Assembly: GCF_040869045.1 (NCBI RefSeq)
Contig: NC_090319.1
Coordinates: 395,327,601-395,391,600, forward strand
DNA: 64,000 bases
Direction of reading: 5' to 3'
DNA from: Eurosta solidaginis
Lineage: Eukaryota > Arthropoda > Insecta > Diptera > Tephritidae
The notes beneath the pieces were generated by a model. It was given only the letters and a program-made list of their open reading frames with translations, was not told where the DNA came from and did not search any database. This document shows positions 45,807 to 56,484 of the stretch, one piece after another. A program made the position numbers and the translations under genes. Position 1 is the first letter of the stretch. Each line of letters opens with the position of its first letter.

Positions 45807-46195
45807 CCTCGTGAAACCAGACATTGTCACCGACCAAATTATCTGCGACCTTATTTACAACATGGACACGGCAAATGTCGACCATCCACGGCAAATGTCG
45901 GACATCCACGTCGATGGCATTACGCATTTTATTAAATGCTGAACAAACAGTTTCTGTTAAATACCTAGCAACCTGGGCATCCCAACAGACATCTGATTGA
46001 TGCGGCCACACCTCCCATGGGCTTAAGGGGTCATCTCCGTAAGCATTATGAGGAAATACGGCACCTGAGAACACAGCCGTATCAAGCAAAAAAGCACCAG
46101 CAGGTCCTCAGTGATATCCATTGCCCGGCGAATCCAGTTCTTAAAGAAAAATACCCAGAACTCGCAGAACAGGAACGCACTCTCCTTAGGGAAAC
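45807..46195 (+). pseudogene. LINE 'B' C-terminal fragment in the opposite orientation
   Basis: The plus strand encodes RGLR/GLRGHLRKHYEEIRHLRTQP-type sequence (from 46017) and continues NPVLKEKYPELAEQERTLLRET. This is the LINE B region between RT and the C-terminal knuckle. The part before it (45820-45940) matches 24600-24690. About 430 bases in between are deleted. It lies head-to-head with the LINE B 5' fragment on the other strand. It stops near 46195 without the LINE B 3' tail. Confidence 0.8.
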
Positions 46196-49100
46196 TGATG
46201 TTATCAGCTGTCAGTCAGATCTAAGTATTTACAAACGTACTCGGTTGTTTCCAGGAGCTGTTCCCATTCCAATCGAACCGAGTCCTTCAAATTGGGTACA
46301 ATTAAGCAAACAGAAAAACCTTTCGAAACCAGTTTTCGAGAGGAGAAAATATGACACATAGAAGAAAGGCTCCAGGAGGTTAGGAGTATAAAGATAAAAG
46401 TTCTAACAAAAATTAGTCCTGGAAGTGGGTATGGGTAGATAAATAATGCGGAAAAGCATAAATCTTGGGCAATCAAATACAAAAAAATGGCTTAAACGGT
46501 TTTGTAAACAATTGTGTTTTATTATTAGCAAAATTCCCTTTTAATATAATGCCAGATAGACAAATGTAACTTGTGTGTTCTCATATTCCTTTTCTTTGTA
46601 GTTGCATTATTTATGACACTCAAGGTAAAATGTAAAAACAAAAAACATCGATAAAATGCTACATGCACCACATAGGGTTAATTCATCTGGGCACATTTTT
46701 TTGATATACATAATAGTCCCTTACAAGACAATCATATTCAGCTGTCAATCACACTTTGTTAAATTCACTTTAAGTTTAACTACTTTTGAGAAAATCCTGA
46801 ACCCTCCCTATGCAAACTTTTTCTTTTTCAAAAATTAACAGCAAAAAAGTTATTCCATTTTGAAGGAATGAATCGCTTAATTTTTAGGCCTTTTTCGTCC
46901 ATAATTTTTTTCGCAAACAAGTTTTTATAAAAGCGTTGTCGATGGTACAAGATTATGAATAACAGCATTTAAATGAAATGTTTACGAGCTAAGGGCAAAA
47001 TCTTACGAAATGACAACACTGACTTACATACCATATTGTAGGAAACATACATATGGGTGTATATATGAATGTATGTGTGTACGTATGTATGTATATTTGA
47101 GCACGCTTTTACGTAGATTGACGAATAATTGCCGACTACTTCCAACAGGTATATTTTTTTTCCTTGTAGCCTGTTTGTCAGAGAATCTAATGAGCGCCAT
47201 ACTTTGAAAGTTCGAGCAGGGGGTCGAAGTTTTGATTTATACTTTATATAAAATATCAATAAACTCTGTGAATAAAAATAATAAAATGCGAATACCATTT
47301 ATTATAACATGAATATTAACCACTCTTGGCCATATGTAGGACACACACACACATACATAGACGTACATATATACATATATTTAAACAAACGTCGTTAATT
47401 TCTTAACTCGCAAAAAACAAAAACTGAATTGATAGGAGATCCAAATGTGGCGTATGGAAACATTCAACATACAACACGCACACACATTCATACAAATTTT
47501 CAGAAACTTTGTGGCGGAAAGCATTTCTGTTTGTAAGACAGTTTTTCATTGAGGGCGAATGAGTATTAAGTTCTCCCAAAAATGCGAAGCCGTTAACTTC
47601 TTGCTCGTGCGTTTTGCTCGACTATGCCGACAATGCAACTTTGTGATAACGATTGGCATTACTGGTCTTGAAGATTTTTCATAGAGTTCGAAAGATGCGA
47701 TTAAATTTTCACAGCGCAGAGCGCACTACCGTCAGCGAGCGAGCACACACAGAGCACCAGCGGTGTGCTCTTTGTACGGGTAGCACATAGAAAAAGTATT
47801 GAAAAATTCACACAAAAACTTTATACCTACCGAAAAGAAATTTCATTTAGTCAAGTAGATTTATTCAGTTTTCACAACCAGTGTGGAAAATTAAACAAAA
47901 GAAAAAAAATATGTTGAAAAACTGTTAAATAACAATTTACATAAAATCAATAAGAAAAATTGCCATACAAATATTTTCCAATTGAAAAATTTTACGAAAA
48001 TGGAAAAAAATTGAAAAGAAACAAATTTTCATAAATTTCTGTATGGGCTTTTAGTTTTTTTTAATTAATTTGAATAATGAAAACGTTAAAAAACAAAGTG
48101 AAATCATTATGTGAAAAAAATTCTTGTTAAAAAGCAGGAGCAGCAGGAAATTTTGGGCAAAAAAACTTTTCTATACCCAGTATGTGAAAGGAAAAATCAA
48201 ATCCCATTTCCACGCACTGGTACATATTTACATACGTATATACATATATATATATATATATGTATAAATGTTCTTACATACACACACATAAAAATATGTA
48301 TATATAAGTAAAATACGTGTTAATAGTGCGCGAAGAGGGGGGAAACGATCAGCGAAAATCAGCAATTCTGCAAAGCTAAAAAAGTTCCACCAAATGTGTG
48401 TATACATCAGTTAAATAGAAAATAAGTGAAAATTACTGATTTTCATGTTTTATTAAAAGACGAAATTTTGTGACAGATTTAATTTACAATTTCTTGTTTC
48501 AAAATGTTACGTGTTCGTAAATATTCTATAAAAAGTGTGCATTTGCAAATTCTTACCACAAACCCAAATGTGCAATTTGGAAGCAGAGTCGTCAGAATCA
48601 TCGAGTGAGAGAGTTAAGGTGACATACATATGCACACACATTTACCTACATGCATTCATACATAAATACATATGTATGTATGTACAAATATATGTACATT
48701 CATAAATTAAAGTTATATGATGAATGATGTGGAAAGTGAAAATGTAAATCGCTGCAAAAAAGCAACACGAAATAAATAAATAAAGCTCTGGAAGCAAAAA
48801 TTTGAAAAAAGTGGAAATATTTGAAAAATATACGAAAAAAACGGTTCACATTATATATAAAAAATGTATGAGTACGTGCCGAAGAAAAACCTATGGTGTC
48901 CAGAAAATTAATACCACACACACACACACAAATGCAAATACATATGTACATGCATACAATATATGAAAACTATGGAGCAGAGAGAGCAAGCAAAGTGAAA
49001 ATAATTAGAAAAAAAGGGAATTTATTCGAACAAGTGGATAAAGCCATCTAGAGAGGTACTGATACAAAATAAATTTCGGATTTTCGTTTAAGAGAACTAA

Positions 49101-49207
49101 AAAAACATATCTACATACATATCTAAGTGAATTAAATTAGTGTTAAAAAAAAGAAAAAAAAAAACCTTATAATAAAAACAGTCTGCATCTCTATGCTTAC
49201 AATAAAC
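46196..49207. other. No recognised gene; possible regulatory or 5' UTR DNA of a host gene
   Basis: AT-rich with many CATACATATGTA microsatellites. The segment 47690-47790 is unusually GC-rich for the area (GCGCACTACCGTCAGCGAGC, GAGCACCAGCGGTGTGCTC). It is followed by A-rich sequence, which fits a promoter/5' UTR of a fly gene but proves nothing. Confidence 0.25.
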
Positions 49208-49215
49208 ATACATAT

Positions 49216-49850
49216 TAGGGCGGGTCGATTTAAAAATCGCTCATTGCTCTGTGAAAATCGTATTCTAGGGATCAAAATAGGAAACTTTGCCGAAGGAACC
49301 ATACCTCTAAAACGAATTCTGATGCCCCCCCTTTGGGTCGAACTTTTGGGTAGGGGCAATTTCAATTCTACCTGCTGTGTCTTGTGGTGGCTTAAAACAA
49401 ACAACACAAGCAATTTTACGATCTGCAACTGTGTCACAGTGATACCTTCATTTTTTAAAACGGTTGAATAAAAAACCCACACAACTATGTTTACGACATG
49501 CAAATGCATCACAGTGATGCCTTGGTTTTAAAAGGGGGTTGTAAAAACGCTAATTTCTAATAATTTTTCTTTAATTTCTTTTCTATTACTAAGTTAAATT
49601 CATTTTTTCATTTACATATATTCTGACTAAATAAATTTCTAAAGAGAAAAATAAACTCCAAAAAGAAAAAACATAGGTATTTCAAAGTGGGATTTTTCAA
49701 AATTTGCCCCTACGAACCAAAGGGGGGGACATCAGAATTCGTTTTAGAGGTATGGTTCCTTCGGCAAAGTTTCTTATTTTGATCCGTAGAATATGATTTT
49801 CACAGAGCAATGGGCGATTTTTTTGCCTCCCCACAAATCGAACCGGTCTA
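49216..49850. mobile_element. hAT-like MITE with 8-bp target duplication
   Basis: The ends are TAGGGCGGGTCGATTT (49216) and AAATCGAACCGGTCTA (ending 49850), with inverted arms of about 160 bp. The arms share TTTGCCGAAGGAACCATACC (49284; inverse at about 49750) and AACGAATTCTGATG. Both flanks read ATACATAT (49208-49215 and 49851-49858), an 8-bp duplication. The flanks lie in ATACAT-rich DNA, so the duplication could be partly chance. The centre has two related blocks about 75 bp apart (CATCACAGTGAT/GTCACAGTGAT). It encodes nothing. Confidence 0.72.
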
Positions 49851-49858
49851 ATACATAT

Positions 49859-51249
49859 GCACATACATATGCATATGTGGAGATGGCAATGCAAAGCAGT
49901 CGTATAGGAGTAAAAGTCAAAGAAAATGAAGTTCGCAGCTTCGCTTAAACCATTTTACATATCCATACACAAACACATACACACATACGTATGTACAACA
50001 TACAGACATTCATATGTACATACATAACATACAGTCGTATGTATATATGTACATATGTACGCACTTATGTACTTCTACATCAATCGACCTTAAAGATAGC
50101 AAAATCATTGACGAGGACGTCAACGTAAACCTTAACGAATGTGGACACGAGAACCAACATGACCAACAGGAAAAACAACAGAAGCAACGAGGACTTGCAC
50201 ACACAAGTTAGGAAACAAACATACATATATACATGCAAACATGAGTATATACATATGTATGTATATAGGCATGTGTTGAGCAGTAAGGATTTACCATTCC
50301 AAATAAGTATTTTATACAGATAGAGTAGCAACGATTATAACGGTACATGCCGAAGGAAAGCAAAATAAAAGAAAGTTTGAGCGAGTTGGTTTAACGAATA
50401 AATAAAGTTGCGAGGTAGCAAATAGACGAGCGATACATTGAGAAAACCAATGAAACCCAAGACAAACGCGTAACAATGCTATGTACATAGAAATAATCGG
50501 TGAAAGTGCAAAACTGCCAATAAATTTGTAAATTTCCTTATTTAAAGATTATTATTTGTTATAAAAGTAAGTAAAGAAGTAAATCTTTATGGCGAAAGCC
50601 TCAAGTTGGCATTGTGTAGGCATCTTTGCTCACGGTATGGGTGAATCCTGAATGTAAGCATAAGATGTAAGTGTAAGCGTAAGCGTAGTCTTTGTAAGAG
50701 GTATGCTATATGGGGGATGCATATGGAATATAAATGCAGGCGCAGTATTTTGAATTGGAATGCTGTATGGAGTGCAATGTTGGAGCGGGGTACGGGGTAG
50801 AGTTGATATGATCGAAATTACACAATTCAAGGCAAATACATATGCCATCTACAGGTTAATTAAAGAGCGTATGATTTTTATTACTGATGCAAAAGGTGTT
50901 TACAAAAACAAAGCATGCGGTTAGGTATTCAGATTTAAGTTGAAATTAGTTCCTGTTTAGGCTTTTGTTGGTTGTTCCGTCACTAGAACTTTTAGAAAAA
51001 GTATCGATACCGGTATATATATAATCAACGTATCGATGCTAGTACTCATACTCAGTAAAAAGTATCGAGTATACTCGAACCAAATGAGTACTTCGGAATA
51101 TTTACCAAAAGTGAAGGAACTTTTTTAAAATAAGAGCGTATATTTTGAAACAAGCAAGAAAATTTAAGTTTATATACCCACTTGTGTAGGTAGGTAAGTA
51201 GGTGAAATGGCTGCGATCCTGGTCGCCCAAGTAGCTATTTAAAGCCGTT
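49859..51249. other. No recognised gene
   Basis: Microsatellite-rich (ACATATGTACAT). A reading at 50080-50211 (plus) is biased to polar residues (KIIDEDVNVNLNECGHEN, then a Gln/Lys-rich run). It could be a small exon, but it has no recognised domain. Confidence 0.3.
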
Positions 51250-52840
51250 TTGATGCCTAATCCTACGGAATGTTACGGTCAATGTATTACAACCAGCCAG
51301 AGTTGTTGATAAAATTAAGAATATTCGGGATTGCTATCACAGATAACCCTCTGAGGTCTTCTAGAAACGGGGTTCCAAGGAACCATAGCCGGGCTCTAGC
51401 TAGAGCCGGGCATTTACACATAAAGTGTTCTACTGTCTCCCTGGCATTTGAATCTTTGCAGCTTCTGCAGTAGTCGTTATACGGAATGCCCATCTTTTCC
51501 GCGTGCGTACCTACTGTCCAATGACCGGTGCAGACTGCTATCAGTTTGCGTGTTTTAGCCCTGGATTTGTTCAGAAGACTTCTCGTCCTCTTTCCATCAT
51601 AGTTTGGCCAAATGGATTTTGATATCGCACAGGTGGTGATGTTATTCCACTTTGTTTGTGCTTTCTTCAAGTAGAAACTTTGGATATTCCCCTTGGCTAC
51701 TGCTAAGGGTATGCCTACTTCGACAATGGTTATTTCCTCGTTCATCTCCGATGAGCCCCTGCGTGCTAGCTCGTCGGCCTTCTCGTTACCCTCTATCCAC
51801 CTATGACCCGGGACCCAGATAACGCGTTGTTCTAGATTGGTGGATAACTGGGATATGAGTCGCTTACAAGCCCACACTAATTTTGAGTTAATGTGTGGCG
51901 AGGAAAGCGCTTTTATCGCTGCTTGGCTATCCGGCAGGATGCAAACTTTACCAGCTATATTCGAGCCCTCCAGTGATTTGCAGGCTTGCCAAATCGCGAG
52001 GATTTCTGCTTGAAACACGCTGCAGTGCGATGGGAGTCTGAATGATGCAGACAAATCTAGGGACTCAGAGAAGACTCCGGCCCCCACTCCCGATTCCATC
52101 TTGTAGCCGTCGGTGTAGATTTGGATGTCGTCGACCCTTATACACGGGTTTCTCTTCCACTCGTTCATGCTTGGAATGACGGTATTACAACCGTACTCAA
52201 ACTTCAGTTTGCGAGGGTAGTAATCTGCCTCGGTACTACATGTACCAACCGAAAGTTACTTTAGGATACTATTATGCCCTTGCTGAGTATCGTTCCAACA
52301 CCCAGACTCTCTCAGTCTCAGTGCGGTTTGTGACGATGTACAAAGTATATGCAAGTCGATCGGAAGCAGGTGCAAAATGGGGTCTAAAGCAGCTGTGGGG
52401 CATGTGCATCCGGCCCCTATGGCACCAACGCACGCAGGGCGCTGAACTTTTCGCAGGCTGGTGAGATTGTAGCTCTAACTTAGAGCTTCCCACCAGACTA
52501 TGGAACCATAGGTAAGCACCGGTCGCACCACCGCCACGTACATCCAAAGTACGATGCTTGGCTTGAGTCCCCATTTCTTACCAAACATTGATTTGCAGGC
52601 ATAGAAGGCGATGCAGGCCTTCCGTGCCCGCTCTTCGATGCATACTTTCCAATTCAACTTGCTGTCAATTGTTAGTCCCAGATACTTGGTACTCGATGAC
52701 AGGGTTAGTTGCTGGCCGTTTAAGAATGGTAGTCTGAAAGCAGGTGGCTTGTACTTCCTCGTGAAGAGAAGCAGGTCCGTCTTGTCGGGATTTAACCTCA
52801 GGCCACATCCCTGTTGAGTTTAGCCAAGGCCCTTGTGTGC
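51250..52840 (-). pseudogene. LINE 'G': 3' half of a LINE with RNase H domain
   Basis: The 5' part (52840-52470) gives the end of RT: LRLNPDKTDLLLFTRKY, TKYLGLTIDSKLNWKV and GLKPSIVLWMYVAVVRPVLT. After frame breaks, 52168-51287 (293 residues) is an intact RNase H domain. It has YTDGYKMESGVGAG (first Asp), FQAEILAI (Glu), LPDSQAAIKAL (Asp) and VIWVPGHRWIEGNEKADELA (His, Asp). A C-terminal CCHC-like knuckle (CRSCKDSNARETVEHFMCKC) follows. RNase H after RT is found in I-, LOA- and R1-related LINE groups. The clade was not settled. The copy is 5' truncated, and I saw no clear tail after the stop. Confidence 0.88.
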
Positions 52841-52939
52841 TCTTACATATATTTTAAAGATATATTTAAAGAGAAACGTCTCACACATTAAAGGATTAAG
52901 AAGATTCTTTATCGACTTAAAAACAAATACATAAATGTA

Positions 52940-53275
52940 AGGCACGATAACCTCCGCAGCCGCGACCGAGCTTCCCTTCCAATTTGTGTCGTGCTCCTCT
53001 TGATTTTTTTCCTAAAATTTGGCGGGACGGGACCTACTTCTTTTATGCCGACTCCGAACGGCAAAGCGGATGAGTTTTCACTGAGAGCTTTTTCATGGCA
53101 GAATTACACTCGGAGTGCTTGCCCAACACTCCCGAGGGGTGACCCCGCTTAGAAAAATTTTCTTCTAATTGAAATTGTTTCTAAAATTTTGGTGTGCTTT
53201 GCCCGGCGCGTGAACCCAGGATCTTCGGTGTGGATGGTGGAGCACGTTACCATCACACCACGGCGCCGGTCAATT
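52940..53275 (-). mobile_element. tRNA-derived SINE 'S1', second copy
   Basis: It has the same structure as 1541-1868. The head has GGCGCCGTGGTGTGATGG (A-box region) and GGGTTCACGCGCC (B box), and the body has GCCGACTCCGAACGGC and GGGACGGGACCTAC. The two copies differ by perhaps 15% by eye. This one has AATTTGTGTCGTGCTCCTCT inserted near 52995. Confidence 0.75.
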
Positions 53276-53309
53276 TGATCGACTTATGGCATTTAAAAAA
53301 AAAATTGTT

Positions 53310-53435
53310 TTTCTGATATAAAAAGTGTCTCTAAACGGGATCGGTTCTCGGCAATTTCTCCCATGAAAAGCTTCCCAGTGAAAATTCATTTGCCTTGCAG
53401 ATGCCGCTCGGAATCGGCATAAAATAAAATACATT
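53310..53435 (+). mobile_element. SINE 'S1' body fragment, opposite orientation
   Basis: CATGAAAAGCTTCCCAGTGA and GCCTTGCAGATGCCGCTCGG match the inverse of the S1 body (TCTGCAAGGCAGATGAG at 1650). The tRNA head and tail are absent. It sits 35 bp from the full copy, tail to head. Confidence 0.7.
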
Positions 53436-53919
53436 TTCCAGCCTTATGATATAACAGTTCATTATGGATGACCGCGTAGCTTCAGTTTTCCGACTAGTTC
53501 GACTGTCCACTTCGTTAGGTTAGTTGCACACTCGGCCATTTGTTCGACTGTCTTGAGAAAGCTTTTGCTTCACCAATTTGAGTCTTCTTGGGAAAAATAA
53601 AGCTTCATCTGGTAAATATACGTGCCTACGTATTCACATTTGTAACAGGAGCCGTAACGAGTAGGTGAGAGGCTATGATCAATGTGATTCACTGCTAGGG
53701 AGTAGTTGGGGATATGGCCGCCAACTTTAAGAAATTTCAAACCGGGAGACTTGGGTTTGGAATGATGAAGTGTGAAAATCAAAATCAACATTTCAGATTT
53801 TATTGTATAGTTTCGCAAATAAAAAACAGAGGTTTGAATATAAGATCAAGGAATTTTTCAAATTACCTTGTTAAGTATGAGATGAGAATCATTTCAAGGG
53901 AGTTGGTTGGTTGGTTGCT
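53436..53919. other. No recognised gene
   Basis: A minus-strand reading (53818-53570) includes SPTRYGSCYKCEYVGTYIYQ but I could not assign it. It may belong to a decayed element. Confidence 0.3.
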
Positions 53920-55690
53920 GTGCTGCCCGGCTATGGAGCCGGGCCCAAGTAGTAGATCATCGGTTCTTTTCTGGTTGTACTCTGGCCAGATTAGTTTGGT
54001 GGTTCAACAGGTGTCCGTAGAGTGCCAATCACGGATTGCTATTTTCCTAAGATAGGTGAGAATGTCTCTTTTAATTGATGTGAGTGGTCGATGCACGGCG
54101 ACTGCTTCTGTGATGTCTAACGACGCTCCCGCCTTTGCTATTTCATCCGCTTTTTCGTTGCTGTCAATGTTCCTGTGGCCGGGTACCCAGCTGAGTGTGA
54201 TAGCTGCCTGGTTAGCTGCTTCACGTAGCACCCTCTTACAGTTTTCGACGGCTTTTGAGGATGTGTACGGTGATTCTAGCGCTTTTAGCGCCGCTTGACT
54301 GTCGGAGTATATGACTACCTCACCGTCTATCCGGTTCTGCAGCAGGAAGATGCAGGCCCTCTCTGTTCCTTGCAGCCCTGCTTGGAAGATTCTGGCTGTG
54401 TTTGACAGGCGGATGGGGATTGCGACGTTTAGTTGGTTGGAGAAGACACCTGCGCCGATGCCGCAGTCCATTTTGGATCCGTCAGTGTAGAGTGAGGTGA
54501 CCCCCTCCCTGCCAACTTTGTCGGCCGACCAATCCGTTCTAGAGGGTATCTGCACCTTGTAATTTCTGTCGAAGATCAGTGTTTTTGAGAGGTTATCTGT
54601 TGTCGAATCCACATCGGCGAGCCTTGTTAGGATGTCACTGTGGCCATATCGTTTTTCTGTCCAGCATCCAGACTCCCTTAGCCTGATGGCTGTGCTGATC
54701 GCTATAGATCTGATGTGGAGGGTCAGTGGCAGCAGGTTAAGTATAACGTTTAGTGCATCCGTCGGGCACGATCTAAGTGCACCTGTTACCCCTGCGCATG
54801 CTGCCCTTTGTATTTTGTCTAGTTTTTTAGTTTTGTATTGCTTGTTCAGGGCAGGCCACCATGCTATGGCTCCGTACGTCAGGATAGGCCTTATGACCGC
54901 CGTATAGAGCCACATCATGAGTTTTGGCTTTAGCCCCCAATTTCTGCTGACTATTCTCTTGCACGAGTAGTATGCGATATACGCCTTCTCTCCCCTTTTT
55001 CGATATTGGTTTTCCAATTTAACTTGTTGTCTATTACGACGCCTAGATACTTAACTCTAGTTGAGAGCGAGAGTTCCGTACCATCTAGTGAGGGCAGTCG
55101 AAATGTTGGTATTTTCGTTCTGTTACTGAACAGTATCAGTTGTGTTTTGCTAGGGTTGGTGTTGAGGCCGCACGATGCCGCCCAGGTATGTAGCCTGCTT
55201 AGCGCACCCTGAAGGATGTCGCTAAGCGTGGAGGGAAAAGCCCCCGAGACTGCAATGACCACGTCGTCTGCGTATGTTACTGCCTTAACACCATTCTTGT
55301 CGAGTTCGAGTAGTATCTCGTTCAGTGCAATGACCCAGAGCAGTGGCGAGAGGACCCCGCCCTGCGGTGTAGCTCTACCAACTTTGCGGGTCATTGTCAC
55401 TGAGCCCATATCCGCTTGTATGGTTCTGTTTTCCAGCATTTATTGAGTCCATCCACAAATGTGGTTGTCAACTCTGGCCCTTTACAGGGCTTTCATAATT
55501 GTGCCGGTTTCGATGTTGTTGAAGGCGCCTTCTATATCTAGGAAAGCTGCTAGTGTGAATTGTTTGTAGTGTAGTGATCTTTCCACAAAGCCCGTTAGCT
55601 CGTGGAGGGCGGCCTACGTAGATCTTCCCTATTTAAACCCCTGGAATCTACAAAAGAACTTTGCATCACTGATTTCGCTTATTCTTTTGG
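53920..55690 (-). pseudogene. LINE 'H': RT plus RNase H, 3' truncated
   Basis: It begins near 55690 with the RT region FVERSLHYKQFTLAAFLDIE and GAFNN (motif A, 'FLDIEGAF' style). Then 55439-54951 holds ATPQGGVLSPLLWVIALNEI and VTYADDVVIAVS (intact YADD). After a frame slip, 55017-54004 holds LYTAVIRPILTYGAIAWW and RNase H (LYTDGSKMDCGIGAG, VIYSDSQAALKAL, LSWVPGHRNIDSNEKADEIA). The RNase H Glu position reads FQAGLQGTE, so Glu may be lost or shifted. A TGA follows at about 54002 and homology fades near 53920, before the knuckle seen in LINE G. It is the same general type as LINE G but a different family. Confidence 0.88.
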
Positions 55691-56484
55691 CAATCGGGAT
55701 ATATAATTTTTGAAAACAATCTGCAATTTTTTGGACAACTTGAATTTTTAATAACTTGAGGACCAGTTGAAAACATGTTCGACATGTATCATTCAATTTG
55801 AATTTGAATTCATTAATTGATTTTCTTAAAAATTATGCAAAGTGAGCATTTAAATTTGTTTTATAATTTTCCTTTTAGCGTTTTGTTTTAATAACTTTAT
55901 AAATTTGGTGATACAAAATCCGTTTTGAGCTGACACTGTAAACGCCTGTTTTTTTAAATAACTTTTGAACGGTTAGAAAGAATAAAATTTGATTCTTATA
56001 ACTGGCAGTGATGTGCATCCGTTGATACCCATTTCGACCATATCGGACCAATTCTAAGTCCTCAATACATAATCCTTCCAAAGACTTTACTCGACTCGGC
56101 GCCACGTATGCTTTTCTCTCCTCGAACTCCAAAGTATTTTGATGTCACTTCTACCGGAATATGATCCAAATCGGACTACAAATACGATTTTTTGAAATAT
56201 TTCGACCCATGCGCCACCTTTCGGAGTTTTTTTTTTTATTTCATTGTCATCGGGTTCTGAACTATATTCCAAGTTTCAAGTTTGTAGCTTATCGGGAACT
56301 TACTTAAATTTTAATTACAAAATTCGTTCACACACAGAAAATTTGTACGCGCACAGTGTTTCGTGTAGAACAAGCTAGCTGGACAAAATTATTTTATGAG
56401 ATTTTCCGTTTCATATGCAGTCATTTATTACAACTACGTCATTTTTTTTAGCCATATGTTCTTTTTTTTTATTTTTTTCCAAAA
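55691..56484. repeat. AT-rich region with one copy of the 144-bp repeat
   Basis: 56190-56310 matches the unit at 1110-1500 (CATGCGCCACC; GGGAACTTACTTAAA). The preceding 130 bases (ACCCATTTCGACCATATCGG) may be an older unit. No gene was seen. Confidence 0.45.
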
